A DNA stretch of 58,518 nucleotides from Alphaproteobacteria bacterium (GTDB taxonomy: Bacteria; Pseudomonadota; Alphaproteobacteria; SP197). Numbering within the stretch: position 1 is the first letter of the stretch; each line of letters starts with the position of its first letter. The notes under the pieces were generated by a model, which saw only the letters and a program-made list of their open reading frames with translations, had not been told where the DNA came from and searched no databases. Positions 25,381-35,139 of the stretch are shown in pieces. The stretch covers positions 1-58,518 of the forward strand of contig JANQGO010000458.1 in the NCBI GenBank assembly GCA_028277285.1, given 5' to 3'. A program made the translations under genes and the position numbers.

Positions 25381-26085
25381 TTACGCTCCTTCCGTCGGGT
25401 CGAGTGCCGGGCGATTGGCCGCCCTTATGCGTGTTCTCAGCCGGTCGGGGCCGCAACCGCCATCGTCGCCGCCACCAAAGGTCACGGCCTCCTCCTCCCA
25501 GATACGATCGAGATCCTCTAAGTCGTTGGGGTCGTGTTCCGGCTGGGCCATCAACGCGGCGACCTCGTCGGCTTCCGGTTCGCGCTTGGCAATGTCCTCC
25601 AACGCGCGAAACACGCCGGCATAGGCGGATTGGCGTTTGGCCAGCCGTTTACCGATGGCGACGATGATGTGGAGCGGCTGGCGCAGAACATCCCTGGCGT
25701 CATCAAGCGGCATCGTGCTCAAGAACTCCAGGAACAGCGGCAGGAAGTCCGGCAGTTCGCGGGCGTCGATCTTCAGACCGTGTTCCTCGTACATCGCCAT
25801 CAAGTCGACCATGGCTTGCCCGCGGTCGCGGCTTTCGCCGTGGACGTGTTCGAAGAGATGCAGCGACAGCGTCCGCGTGCGGTCGAACAACAGGACGTAC
25901 CGTTCCTGCATGTCATAGAGATCGCCGCCGGCGAGTTCGTCGATCAGGTCGTTGACAACGCGGATCTCACGGCGTCCCAACAACGCCTCGTCGGCCAAAA
26001 CCGCCTTCATATCGCCGGCAGCTTCGCGGATCTCGCGCGTCGGATAGGTCAACACCAGCGACAGCACCTTGAAAGTCTGGGTCAT
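25381..26085 (-). CDS. narJ: Nitrate reductase molybdenum-cofactor assembly chaperone
   Basis: This 234-residue helical TorD/NarJ-family chaperone inserts the Mo cofactor into NarG but is not part of the final enzyme. Characteristic parts are QTFKVLSLVLTYPTREI at the N-terminus and DLMAMYEEHGL followed by ELPDFLPLFLEFL. The track ORF starts at 26181, but the ATG at 26085 overlaps the narH stop (ATGA) and gives the family length. The C-terminus is a Gly/Asp-rich tail (TFGGGDDGGCGPD). Confidence 0.95.
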   Translation of the reverse strand: MTQTFKVLSLVLTYPTREIREAAGDMKAVLADEALLGRREIRVVNDLIDELAGGDLYDMQERYVLLFDRTRTLSLHLFEHVHGESRDRGQAMVDLMAMYEEHGLKIDARELPDFLPLFLEFLSTMPLDDARDVLRQPLHIIVAIGKRLAKRQSAYAGVFRALEDIAKREPEADEVAALMAQPEHDPNDLEDLDRIWEEEAVTFGGGDDGGCGPDRLRTRIRAANRPALDPTEGA

Positions 26086-27626
26086 GACCGGCCTCCCCCG
26101 GCAAACGCATCTGTCGGCGTTGCCACCGTCTTCTTGCGTTTGGCGCCGAACAGATCGAAGTCCGTCGACCCGAGGGAACAACCATTGCCGAACGAGAAAC
26201 CGCAGGAGCCTCTCACGTCATAGGCGTCCTCGCCGACCTCGCGGTGGCTGCTCGGGATGACGAACCGGTCCTCGAAATTGGCGATCGCCATGACGTGGTA
26301 CATGTCGTCGATCTGCTGGCCGGTCAGCCCGACCCGTTCGGCGATCGTGTTGTCGGTGACGCCGTCGATGGTCTTGGCGCGCATGTAGCCGCGCATCGCG
26401 AGCATACGTTCCAGCGCCAGCACGACCGGTGCCTCCTTGCCGGCCGTCAGCAGATTAGCCAGGTATTTCACCGGGATACGCAGCGAGCGCACGTCCGGCA
26501 TCGCGCCGTCGACCCCGATCATGCCGGACTCCGCCGCCGACTGGATCGGCGAGAGCGGCGGCACGTACCACACCATGGGCAGGGTGCGGTATTCGGGATG
26601 CAGCGGGAAAGCGACCTTCCAATCGAACGCCATCTTCCAGACCGGCGAGTGCTTGGCCGCCTCAAGCCAGGCATCCGGCACGCCGTCCTTCTTGGCCCGG
26701 GCGATGACCTCGGGATCGTTGGGATCGAGGAAGACGGAGAGCTGGGCTTCGTAGAGGTCTTCCTCTTCCGCCGTCGCTGCCGCTTCTTCGATACGGTCGG
26801 CGTCATAGAGCACAACGCCCAGATAACGGATGCGCCCGACGCAGGTTTCCGAACACACCGTCGGCTGGCCTGCCTCGATGCGCGGGTAGCAGAAGATGCA
26901 CTTCTCCGACTTGCCGGTCTGCCAGTTGTAATAGATCTTCTTGTACGGGCAACCGGAGACGCACATGCGCCAACCCCGGCACTTTTCCTGATCGATCAGG
27001 ACGATGCCGTCCTCCTCGCGCTTGTAGATGGCGCCCGAGGGACAGGCCGCGACGCAGGTCGGGTTCAGGCAGTGTTCGCAGAGCCTGGGCAGGTACATCA
27101 TGAAGGTGTTTTCGAATTCGCCGTAAATCTCCTTCTCAACGTCCTCGAAGTTGTAGTCCGCCGACCGCTTTTCGAACTCGCCGCCCAGGATCTCTTCCCA
27201 GTTCGGCCCGCCTTCGACTTTTTCCATCTGCAGGCCGGTGATGAGCGAGCGCGGCCGCGCCGTCGGCGAAGCCTCCAGCTCCGGTGCCGTCTGCAAGTGC
27301 TCGTAGTCGAAGGTGAAGGGTTCGTAATAGTCGTCGATCTCCGGCAGGTCCGGGTTGGCGAAGAGCTTGGCCAGGATGAAGGGTTTCGACCCCATCTTCG
27401 GCCGGATCTTGCCGTTCTTGCTGCGCTGCCAGCCGCCGTTCCAGCGGTCCTGGTTTTCCCAGTCGTTGGGATAGCCGGTGCCCGGCTTGGTCTCGACGTT
27501 GTTGAACCACGCGTATTCCATGCCCTCGCGGTTGGTCCACACGTTCTTGCAGGTGACCGAACAGGTGTGACAGCCGATGCACTTGTCCAGGTTCAGCACC
27601 ATGCCGATTTGCGCGCGGATGTTCAT
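26082..27626 (-). CDS. narH: Respiratory nitrate reductase beta subunit (iron-sulfur)
   Basis: The protein has 514 residues, close to the E. coli length. Four cysteine groups bind one [3Fe-4S] and three [4Fe-4S] clusters: CIGCHTCSVTCKNVW, CEHCLNPTCVAACPSGA, CRGWRMCVSGCPYK (the Trp replaces a Cys, as expected for the 3Fe cluster), and CIFCYPRI...CSETCVGR. It wires NarI haem to NarG. Start and stop overlap narG and narJ by four bases each, which couples translation through the operon. Confidence 0.97.
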   Translation of the reverse strand: MNIRAQIGMVLNLDKCIGCHTCSVTCKNVWTNREGMEYAWFNNVETKPGTGYPNDWENQDRWNGGWQRSKNGKIRPKMGSKPFILAKLFANPDLPEIDDYYEPFTFDYEHLQTAPELEASPTARPRSLITGLQMEKVEGGPNWEEILGGEFEKRSADYNFEDVEKEIYGEFENTFMMYLPRLCEHCLNPTCVAACPSGAIYKREEDGIVLIDQEKCRGWRMCVSGCPYKKIYYNWQTGKSEKCIFCYPRIEAGQPTVCSETCVGRIRYLGVVLYDADRIEEAAATAEEEDLYEAQLSVFLDPNDPEVIARAKKDGVPDAWLEAAKHSPVWKMAFDWKVAFPLHPEYRTLPMVWYVPPLSPIQSAAESGMIGVDGAMPDVRSLRIPVKYLANLLTAGKEAPVVLALERMLAMRGYMRAKTIDGVTDNTIAERVGLTGQQIDDMYHVMAIANFEDRFVIPSSHREVGEDAYDVRGSCGFSFGNGCSLGSTDFDLFGAKRKKTVATPTDAFAGGGRS

Positions 27627-30600
27627 TCGGCCGCCTCCATCGTGTGGGTGGGTTGCGCGTCACGGGCCGGCCGGTCGAGCCAGTCGACCTTTTGCATCTT
27701 GCGCACGATGACAAACTCGTCGCGGTTCGAGCCCACGGTGCCGTAGTAGTTGAAGCCGTAAGACTGTTGCGCGTAGCCGCCGATCATGTGGGTCGGCTTG
27801 ACGATGGCGCGGGTGACGGAGTTGTGGATCCCGCCGCGTTGACCGGTTGTCTCCGCGCCCGGCACGTTCACGATCTTCTCCTGGGCGTGGTACATGTAGA
27901 TCGTGCCTTCCTTGATGCGTTGCGACACGACCGCGCGCGCCACCAGCGCGCCGTTGGCGTTGTAGGCTTCGACCCAGTCGTTATCGACGATGCCTGCCTT
28001 CCGCGCGTCGATCTCCGAAATCCAGACGATCGGACCGCCGCGTGACAGCGTCAGCATCAGCAGGTTGTCGGTATAGGTCGAGTGAATACCCCACTTCTGA
28101 TGCGGGGTGATGAAGTTGAGGATGACCTGCTTGTAGCCCTCCGACTTCGCTTCGATCATCGGCGTGATGGACTTGGTGTCGATCGGTGGCCGATAGAGGC
28201 AGAGCGCCTCACCGAAGGCGCGCATCCACAGATGATCCTGGTAGAGCTGCTGACGTCCCGTCAGCGTGCGCCAAGGAATCAGCTCGTGCACATTGGTGTA
28301 ACCGGCGTTGTAGCAGACCTTTTCGGACTCAAGCCCCGACCAGGTCGGCGACGAGATGATCTTGCGCGGCTGCGCCACCACATCGTGAAAGCGGATCTTC
28401 TCGTCCTCTTTGGGTACCGCCAGGTGCCGGTGCTCGCGCCCGGTGTTCTTCGATAGGGCATCCCAGGCCTTGACCGCGACCTCGCCGTTGGTCTCCGGCG
28501 CCAGCATCAAGATGACCTCGGACGCATCGATATCGGTTTCGATGCGGGCCATGCCTTTCGTCGGCCCGTCTTCGGTCACCGCGCCATTCAACCGCTTGAG
28601 GTTCTCGACCTCATGATCGGTGTTCCAGGTAATGCCTTTGCCGCCGTTGCCCGCTTTCTCCATCAGCGGACCCAACGCGGTGAACCGTTTGTAGAGGTTC
28701 GGATAGTCGCGCTCGACGACCGCCACCTGGGGCATGGTCTTGCCCGGGATGGCGTCGGTCTCGCCCTTCTTCCACTCCTTCACATCCAGCGCCTGCGCGA
28801 TCTCGGCCGGCGTGTCGTGCAGGATCGGCACCAGCACGACGTCCTTTTCGACGCCCAGCACCTCGGGCGCGACATCGGAAAACGCCTTGGCGATGCCTTT
28901 ATAGATCTCCCAGTCCGAACGTGCTTCCCAGGCCGGGTCCGCCGCGCTGGTCAGCGGGTGGATGAACGGATGCATGTCCGACGTGTTGAGGTCGTTCTTC
29001 TCGTACCAGGTCGCCGTCGGCAACACGATGTCGGAGTAGACACAGGTCGTCGACATGCGGAAGTCGAGGGTGACCAGCAGGTCCAGCTTGCCCTCCGGCG
29101 CGTCGTCATGCCACGCGACCTCGGTCGGCTTCTGGCCGCCGTCCTCGCCCAGGTCCTTGCCCTGCACGCCGTGGCTGGTGCCCAGCAGGTGTTTCAGGAA
29201 GTATTCGTGTCCCTTGCTCGACGAACCCAGCAGATTGGAGCGCCAGACAAACAGATTGCGTGGCCAGTTCGCCGGGTTGTCCGGATCCTCGCACGACATC
29301 TTGAGCGTGCCCGACTTCAGGTTGTCGGCGACATAGTCCTTGGCCTCGACACCAGCCTCAGTAAAGGCACGGCCGACCTCCAGCGGGTTGGTCTGAAGCT
29401 GTGGCGCCGACGGCAGCCAACCCATGCGTTCGGCGCGCACGTTATAGTCGATCAGCGAACCGTCCCACGGGCCGGCGGGCGCGGTCGGCGAGAGGATCTC
29501 GTCGATCGACAAGGTTTCGTAGCGCCACTGGTCCGTATGGGCATACCAGAACGAGGTCGAGTTCATGTGGCGCGGCGGCCGTCCCCAATCCAGGGCAAAC
29601 GCCAGGGGCAGCCAGCCAGTCTGGGGTCTGAGCTTCTCCTGCCCCACATAATGCGACCAGCCGCCGCCCGACTGCCCGACGCAGCCGCACATGACCAGGA
29701 GATTGATGATCCCCCGGTAGTTCATGTCCATGTGGTACCAGTGATTCAGGCCGGCGCCCAAGATCACCATCGACTTGCCATGCGTCTTCTCCGCGTTGGC
29801 GGCGAACTCGCGCGCGACGGTGATGATGTGACTGGCCGGCACGCCGGTGATGGCCTCCGCCCAGGCCGGCGTATAGGGCACGTTCTCGTCAAAGCTTGAC
29901 GCGACATGGTCGCCGCCCAAACCGCGGTCCAAACCATAGTTGGCGACGAACAAGTCAAAGACGGTCGCGACCAGCGCCTCGCCGTCGGCCAGCCTGACGG
30001 TCTTCGCCGGCACCCGGCGTACCAGGACGTCGGGATGATCGGTGCCTTCGAAGTGGTCGTGCTGGCGGTTGCCGAAATAGGGGAAACCGACCTCGGCGAC
30101 CTCGTCGTGGACGTCGTCCATGATGAAGCTCATCTCGAGCTCGACGTCGCGGCCCCGGCCGTCCTTGGACTCCAGGTTCCATTTGCCTTCCTCGCCCCAT
30201 CGGTGACCGACGGAGCCGAGCGGCGCGACGATCTCGCCCGACAGGCGGTCGACGGCAACCGTCTTCCATTCGGGATTGTTGCTCTCGCCCAGGCCGTCGG
30301 CGAAGTCAGAGGCGCGGACCAGACGGTCGGGCACCAGGTACCCGTCCTTTTCGACCAGTCGCACCAGCATCGGCATGTCGGTGTAGCGCCGGCCGTAATC
30401 CTCGAAGTATTCGGCCTGACGGTCCAAATGGAACTCGCGCAGGATGACATGACCCATGGCCATGGCGAGCGCGGAGTCCGTGCCCTGCTTGGGATGCAGC
30501 CAGAGGTCGGAGAACTTGGCGGCCTCGCTGTAGTCGGGCGAGACGACGACCGACTTGGCGCCCTTGTAGCGGACCTCCGTATAGAAGTGGGCGTCGGGCG

Positions 30601-31384
30601 TACGCGTCTGCGGCACGTTCGACCCCCACAGGATCAGGAAGCCGGAGTTGTACCAGTCGGCGGATTCCGGCACGTCGGTCTGCTCGCCCCAGGTCTGCGG
30701 CGAGGCCGGCGGCAGGTCGCAGTACCAGTCATAGAACGACATGCAGACGCCGCCCATGAGCGACAGGTAACGCGAACCCGCCGCATAGGAGACCATGGAC
30801 ATGGCGGGGATCGGCGAAAAGCCGATGACCCGGTCGGGCCCATAGGTCTTGGCGGTGTACGCGTTAGCCGAGGCGATGATCTCGCTGATCTCGTCCCAGC
30901 CGGCGCGGACAAAACCGCCCAGGCCACGCTTCTTGACGTAGGACGCCCGCGTATCCGGCGTCTCGACGATCGACGCCCAGGCGGCGACCGGCGTCATGGT
31001 CGCGCGCGCCGACCGCCACGCCTTCAGGAGGCGAGAACGGATCAGCGGATGCTTCAAGCGATTGCCTGAATACATGTACCAGCTGTAGCTGGCGCCGCGG
31101 GAGCAGCCGCGCGGTTCGTGGTTCGGCAGATCCGGCCGGGTGCGTGGATAGTCGGTGTGCTGGGTTTCCCAGGTGACGATCCCGCCCTTCACATAGATCT
31201 TCCAGGAACACGAGCCCGTGCAGTTCGCGCCGTGGGTCGAACGCACGACCTTGTCGTGCTGCCACCGCTTACGGTAGCCGTCTTCCCAAGCCCGGTTCTC
31301 CGACGTCACGACGCCGTGGCCGTCGGAGAACTCGCCGATGGTCCTCGCCCGGAAGAAATTGAGCCGATCAATCAGGTGGCTCAT
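27623..31384 (-). CDS. narG: Respiratory nitrate reductase alpha subunit (Mo-bisMGD catalytic)
   Basis: The protein has 1253 residues. The N-terminal HGANCTGSCSWKIY plus a later CSRG provides the His/Cys ligands of the FS0 [4Fe-4S] cluster. LILWGSNVPQTRTPDAH contains the Asp expected to coordinate molybdenum. There is no twin-arginine export signal of the periplasmic Nap type, so the active site faces the cytoplasm. It reduces nitrate to nitrite for proton-motive respiration. The ATG overlaps the narK stop by four bases. All key residues I can check are intact. Confidence 0.97.
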   Translation of the reverse strand: MSHLIDRLNFFRARTIGEFSDGHGVVTSENRAWEDGYRKRWQHDKVVRSTHGANCTGSCSWKIYVKGGIVTWETQHTDYPRTRPDLPNHEPRGCSRGASYSWYMYSGNRLKHPLIRSRLLKAWRSARATMTPVAAWASIVETPDTRASYVKKRGLGGFVRAGWDEISEIIASANAYTAKTYGPDRVIGFSPIPAMSMVSYAAGSRYLSLMGGVCMSFYDWYCDLPPASPQTWGEQTDVPESADWYNSGFLILWGSNVPQTRTPDAHFYTEVRYKGAKSVVVSPDYSEAAKFSDLWLHPKQGTDSALAMAMGHVILREFHLDRQAEYFEDYGRRYTDMPMLVRLVEKDGYLVPDRLVRASDFADGLGESNNPEWKTVAVDRLSGEIVAPLGSVGHRWGEEGKWNLESKDGRGRDVELEMSFIMDDVHDEVAEVGFPYFGNRQHDHFEGTDHPDVLVRRVPAKTVRLADGEALVATVFDLFVANYGLDRGLGGDHVASSFDENVPYTPAWAEAITGVPASHIITVAREFAANAEKTHGKSMVILGAGLNHWYHMDMNYRGIINLLVMCGCVGQSGGGWSHYVGQEKLRPQTGWLPLAFALDWGRPPRHMNSTSFWYAHTDQWRYETLSIDEILSPTAPAGPWDGSLIDYNVRAERMGWLPSAPQLQTNPLEVGRAFTEAGVEAKDYVADNLKSGTLKMSCEDPDNPANWPRNLFVWRSNLLGSSSKGHEYFLKHLLGTSHGVQGKDLGEDGGQKPTEVAWHDDAPEGKLDLLVTLDFRMSTTCVYSDIVLPTATWYEKNDLNTSDMHPFIHPLTSAADPAWEARSDWEIYKGIAKAFSDVAPEVLGVEKDVVLVPILHDTPAEIAQALDVKEWKKGETDAIPGKTMPQVAVVERDYPNLYKRFTALGPLMEKAGNGGKGITWNTDHEVENLKRLNGAVTEDGPTKGMARIETDIDASEVILMLAPETNGEVAVKAWDALSKNTGREHRHLAVPKEDEKIRFHDVVAQPRKIISSPTWSGLESEKVCYNAGYTNVHELIPWRTLTGRQQLYQDHLWMRAFGEALCLYRPPIDTKSITPMIEAKSEGYKQVILNFITPHQKWGIHSTYTDNLLMLTLSRGGPIVWISEIDARKAGIVDNDWVEAYNANGALVARAVVSQRIKEGTIYMYHAQEKIVNVPGAETTGQRGGIHNSVTRAIVKPTHMIGGYAQQSYGFNYYGTVGSNRDEFVIVRKMQKVDWLDRPARDAQPTHTMEAAE

Positions 31385-34143
31385 GCCGCACCTCCCTTGT
31401 GCGCGGCCGCTGTGCCGGCTGCATCCGCCGTCGTGCGTCCGCGTTCGATGTCATGGAGCAGACCGCCGCGCCGCGTGTAGACCCACCAGGTCACCAGCGC
31501 GCAGGTGACGTAGAAGATCATGAAACCCCACAGCGCCGCCGACGGACCGCCGGTCAGGACGATCGAGGTGCCGTAGGATTTCGGGATCGCGAACGCGCCA
31601 TAGGCGGCGATGGCGGAGGTGAAGCCGATAATGGCGGCGGCCTCCTTCTCGCCCTGGCGCACCTGCTCGGCCGGGCTCAACTGCGGCATCAGCCGGCCGA
31701 CCTCGCTGCGCATGATCACGGGGATCATCTGGAAGGTCGACGCGTTGCCCACGCCCGTTGCGAAGAACAGGATCATGAACATGGCGAAGAAACCCCAGAA
31801 CGCACCCGGCTGGTCCTTCGTGGCGAGGAAATAGAGCACGCCGCCGACCGCCGCGATCATCACGACGAAAGTCCAGAACGTGACGCGCCCGCCGCCATAC
31901 TTGTCGGACATCCAGCCCGTCGCCGCCCGTGACAGCGCGCCGACAAGGGGTCCTAAGAAGACGTACTGGAGTGAGTTGACGTCCGGGAACTGGGTCTTGG
32001 CCAGTAGCGGGAAGCCCGCGGAATAGCCGATGAACGAGCCGAAGGTCCCGATATAGAGCCAGCACATGATCCAGTTGTGCTTGCGGCTGAAGATGACCGA
32101 TTGCTCCTTCAGCGACGCCTTGGCGGTCGCCAGATCGTTCATGCCGAACCAGGCGGCAATCGCCGAAATGATCAGGAACGGCACCCAGATGAAGCCGGCG
32201 TTCTGCAGCCAGAGCTGCGTGTTGTCGCTGGTCGTCTGAGGTTCGCCACCCATGACACCGAAGACCCCTGCCGTGATCACCAGCGGCACGACAAACTGCA
32301 TGACGCTGACGCCGGCGTTGCCGAGCCCGGCATTGAGCGCCAGCGCGTGACCCTTCTGCCGCTTCGGGAAGAAGAAGCTGATGTTGGCCATGGAGGAGGC
32401 GAAGTTGCCGCCACCCAAACCGCACAGCAGCGCCAGGACCAGGAAGATCAGATAGGGCGTGTCCGGGTTCTGTACCGCGTAACCGATGCCGAAGGCCGGC
32501 AGCAGCAGCGACGCTGTCGTCATCGTGGTCCATAGACGCCCGCCGAAGATCGGGATCATGAACGAATAGAAGATGCGCAAGGTCGCGCCCGACAGCCCCG
32601 GTAAGGCGGCGAGCCAGAACAGCTCATCGACCGAATAGTCGAAACCGATCGACGGCAGCTTGGCGACGACCACGCTCCAGACCAGCCAGACCGAGAAGGC
32701 CAAGAGCAGACAGGGGATCGAGATCCACAGATTGCGGTTGGCGATCTTTCGCCCCTTCTCTTGCCAGAACTGCTCATCGTCCGGGCGCCAGTCCTCGATG
32801 GCGTGACTCTTAGTCATAACCTTGGCTTCCTCTTTGCCGTGGATCGGTTGCATTTCGGGCAGTTCCGGCAGAGCACCGAGCTCTTCCTTGAGCGCGGCCT
32901 GCTCCATGCGCCTGACGGCGAAGTGCATCCACACCAGCGCGACGGCGACGATGCCGAACAGCAGCATGAAGCAGCTGGTCCAGACACCGGTCAGATCGTT
33001 CATGACGCCGAAGGTGATCGGCAGCACGAACCCGCCCAATCCGCCGATCATGCCGACCAGACCGCCGACCGCGCCGACATGGGTCGGGTAATAGACGGGG
33101 ATGTGCTTGTAGACCGCCGCCTTGCCGAGCGACATGAAGAAACCGAGGATGAAGATCAGAACGACAAAGGGGACCAGGCTCATGCTTGTGGTGAACGTGA
33201 TCGGCCCCTCGATGCCCTGGATGATGTATTGCGTGTTGGGATAGGACAGCATGAAGCAGCAGATCGCCGACACGCCGAAGGTCCAGTACATGACCTTGCG
33301 GGCACCATAGCGGTCGGAGAGGTAACCGCCATAGGCACGGAACAGGCTGGCCGGCACCGCGTAGAAGGCCGCCAGGATACCGGCGGTCTCGATGCTGAGC
33401 CCATAGACGCCGATCAGGTAGCGCGGCAGCCACAGCGCCAGCGCGACAAACGCGCCGAAGACGAAGAAATAGTAGAGCGAGAAACGCCAGACCTGGATGT
33501 TGCGCAGCGGCGCCAGCTCCATCAGCGTGCTGCGCGCCTTTTCGCCGCGCGCCCGGCGCGCGACGGTGGCCGGGTCGTCCTTGGTCAACAGATAGAAACC
33601 GATCGCGACGATCAGCAGAACGACCGCATAGACCTGCGCCGTCTGCTCCCAACCGAACGCCACCAAGAGGAACGGCGCGCCGAAGTTCGTAACGGCCGCG
33701 CCGACATTGCCGACGCCGAAGATGCCGAGCGCGGTGCCCTGTTTCTCACGCGGATACCAGCGCGAGATATAGGCGATACCGACCGCGAACGAACCGCCGG
33801 CCAGGCCGACGCCCAGCGCTGCGACCAGGAACATGACGTAGGTCTCGACGGTCGACAGCAGATAGGTTGCGATCGCCGAGAAGATCATGACCAGCGTATA
33901 GACAAGACGCCCGCCGTACTGGTCGGTCCAGATGCCGAGGAAGATGCGGCTGACCGAACCGGTCAGGATCGGTGTCGCCACCAGCAGGCCGAACTCCGTA
34001 TCGTTCAGGCCAAGATCGGCTTTGATCTTGACGCCGATGATCGAAAAGATCGTCCACGCCGCGAAACACACGGCGAAGGCAAACGTGCTTAAGCCCAGGA
34101 CGTTGGTTTGCTGGCGCTTCGTGACACCGTCCAGATGGTCCAT
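31381..34143 (-). CDS. narK: Fused NarK1-NarK2 nitrate/nitrite transporter
   Basis: The protein has 920 residues, twice a single NarK, with two twelve-helix MFS units. The first half starts QTNVLGLSTFAFAVCFAAWT and resembles the nitrate/proton symporter type. The second starts near residue 443 with MTKSHAIEDWRPDDEQFWQE and resembles E. coli NarK, a nitrate/nitrite antiporter. Such fusions are known in Paracoccus and other denitrifiers. The linker (about residues 415-445) is hydrophilic. Translation begins at 34143 after GGGGGAG. An FNR-type box sits about 90 bp upstream of the start. Confidence 0.95.
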   Translation of the reverse strand: MDHLDGVTKRQQTNVLGLSTFAFAVCFAAWTIFSIIGVKIKADLGLNDTEFGLLVATPILTGSVSRIFLGIWTDQYGGRLVYTLVMIFSAIATYLLSTVETYVMFLVAALGVGLAGGSFAVGIAYISRWYPREKQGTALGIFGVGNVGAAVTNFGAPFLLVAFGWEQTAQVYAVVLLIVAIGFYLLTKDDPATVARRARGEKARSTLMELAPLRNIQVWRFSLYYFFVFGAFVALALWLPRYLIGVYGLSIETAGILAAFYAVPASLFRAYGGYLSDRYGARKVMYWTFGVSAICCFMLSYPNTQYIIQGIEGPITFTTSMSLVPFVVLIFILGFFMSLGKAAVYKHIPVYYPTHVGAVGGLVGMIGGLGGFVLPITFGVMNDLTGVWTSCFMLLFGIVAVALVWMHFAVRRMEQAALKEELGALPELPEMQPIHGKEEAKVMTKSHAIEDWRPDDEQFWQEKGRKIANRNLWISIPCLLLAFSVWLVWSVVVAKLPSIGFDYSVDELFWLAALPGLSGATLRIFYSFMIPIFGGRLWTTMTTASLLLPAFGIGYAVQNPDTPYLIFLVLALLCGLGGGNFASSMANISFFFPKRQKGHALALNAGLGNAGVSVMQFVVPLVITAGVFGVMGGEPQTTSDNTQLWLQNAGFIWVPFLIISAIAAWFGMNDLATAKASLKEQSVIFSRKHNWIMCWLYIGTFGSFIGYSAGFPLLAKTQFPDVNSLQYVFLGPLVGALSRAATGWMSDKYGGGRVTFWTFVVMIAAVGGVLYFLATKDQPGAFWGFFAMFMILFFATGVGNASTFQMIPVIMRSEVGRLMPQLSPAEQVRQGEKEAAAIIGFTSAIAAYGAFAIPKSYGTSIVLTGGPSAALWGFMIFYVTCALVTWWVYTRRGGLLHDIERGRTTADAAGTAAAHKGGAA

Positions 34144-34232
34144 GACCGATCTCCCCCTTCTTCACGTGCGTGACGCCGCCGATTGAGGCTGACGTCACAA
34201 GGGAAGCATTCGCGGACGCGACGCGGGCCCAC

Positions 34233-34246
34233 TTGACCCAGATCAA
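34233..34246. promoter_or_regulatory. FNR/DNR-type box, TTGACCCAGATCAA
   Basis: TTGAC-N4-ATCAA matches the FNR-family consensus TTGAT-N4-ATCAA except for one base. It is centred about 96 bp upstream of the narK ATG, a distance that allows activation from around -41.5 with a leader of about 55 nt. Confidence 0.75.
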
Positions 34247-34348
34247 TGGTGCTGGACCGGGATACTGAAATAAGGCTTGGGGGTACCAACTTCGTTCCAG
34301 CAATTGATCGACACCTTGGTATGGGGTCCGAAGAGCGATCCTTGAGCC

Positions 34349-34362
34349 TTGATCGTGATCAA
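34349..34362. promoter_or_regulatory. Perfect FNR-type box, TTGATCGTGATCAA
   Basis: TTGAT-CGTG-ATCAA is an exact palindromic match to the FNR/Anr/Dnr consensus. It is about 50 bp upstream of the regulator ATG and about 210 bp from narK. Confidence 0.8.
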
Positions 34363-34370
34363 CAGTTGGC

Positions 34371-34384
34371 TTGATAATCATCAA
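34371..34384. promoter_or_regulatory. Perfect FNR-type box, TTGATAATCATCAA
   Basis: TTGAT-AATC-ATCAA is a second exact consensus match, 22 bp centre-to-centre from the previous box. It ends 20 bp before the regulator ATG, so binding there would be expected to block rather than activate the regulator gene (autorepression). Confidence 0.8.
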
Positions 34385-34404
34385 GAGACGTATGAGGAGT
34401 CGCG

Positions 34405-35115
34405 ATGCGCTCTGAGGACCTGCCGGTCATTGGTCAGCTACCGTTGTTCGCCGACATGGACGAGGAGCACTTTGCCGACCTGATGCGCGCGGCCTACTTG
34501 CAGACGTTTCCGCCGCAGGTCGACTTGATCAGCGAAGGCGACCGCGCCGATTTTCTCTATGTCGTCGTCGAGGGGTGCGTCGAACTCTACGCCCGATCGA
34601 ACGGGCGCGAGGCGACCATGTCGCTGGTCCGCCCCGTCTCTACCTTCATTCTGGCGGCCGTTCTGAAGGACGTCCGGTATCTGATGTCGGGCCGCACGAC
34701 GGAGAAGTCGCGTATCCTCTTGATACCGTCGGAGGACATCCGGCGGGCGTTCCGCCAAGACGATGCGTTCGCCCGCGCCATCGTCGTCGAGCTGGCGTCG
34801 CGTTATCGCGCCGTCGTGCGCGACCACAAGAACCAGAAACTGCGCACCGGTGTTGAGCGCCTGGCCAACCGCCTGCTGGTGATTGAACGGGACCAGGGCG
34901 GCAAGGGCCGCCTCACCTTGCCCTATGACAAGCGCACCCTGGCGTCGTTGCTGGGCATGACGCCGGAAAACCTGTCGCGCGCCTTCAACACGTTGAAACC
35001 CTACGGCGTTGAGGTCAGCGGATCGGAGATCAGGCTGACCAAGGCCGGCGACTTGCGAGGCTTGGCAAAACCCAACGAACTGATCGATGACGACACGGAC
35101 GGACCGGTGGGCTGA
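34405..35115 (+). CDS. Crp/FNR-family transcription regulator, NarR/DNR-like (no N-terminal Fe-S cysteines)
   Basis: The protein has 236 residues: a cyclic-nucleotide-binding-like beta-roll (about 15-120), a dimerisation helix (ELASRYRAVVRDHKNQKL), and a winged helix. The recognition helix MTPENLSRAFNTL keeps the E-xx-SR pattern that reads TTGAT half-sites, which agrees with the three boxes upstream. The only Cys in the sensory domain is a single one near residue 58, so no FNR-type [4Fe-4S] cluster is possible. Family knowledge suggests sensing of NO or nitrate/nitrite, as for Dnr or NarR, the latter activating narKGHJI in Paracoccus. The gene is divergent from narK. An RBS, GAGGAG, precedes the ATG. 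Confidence 0.9.
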   Translation: MRSEDLPVIGQLPLFADMDEEHFADLMRAAYLQTFPPQVDLISEGDRADFLYVVVEGCVELYARSNGREATMSLVRPVSTFILAAVLKDVRYLMSGRTTEKSRILLIPSEDIRRAFRQDDAFARAIVVELASRYRAVVRDHKNQKLRTGVERLANRLLVIERDQGGKGRLTLPYDKRTLASLLGMTPENLSRAFNTLKPYGVEVSGSEIRLTKAGDLRGLAKPNELIDDDTDGPVG

Positions 35116-35139
35116 ACCCGGCGCGCCTGTTCCCAGCGT

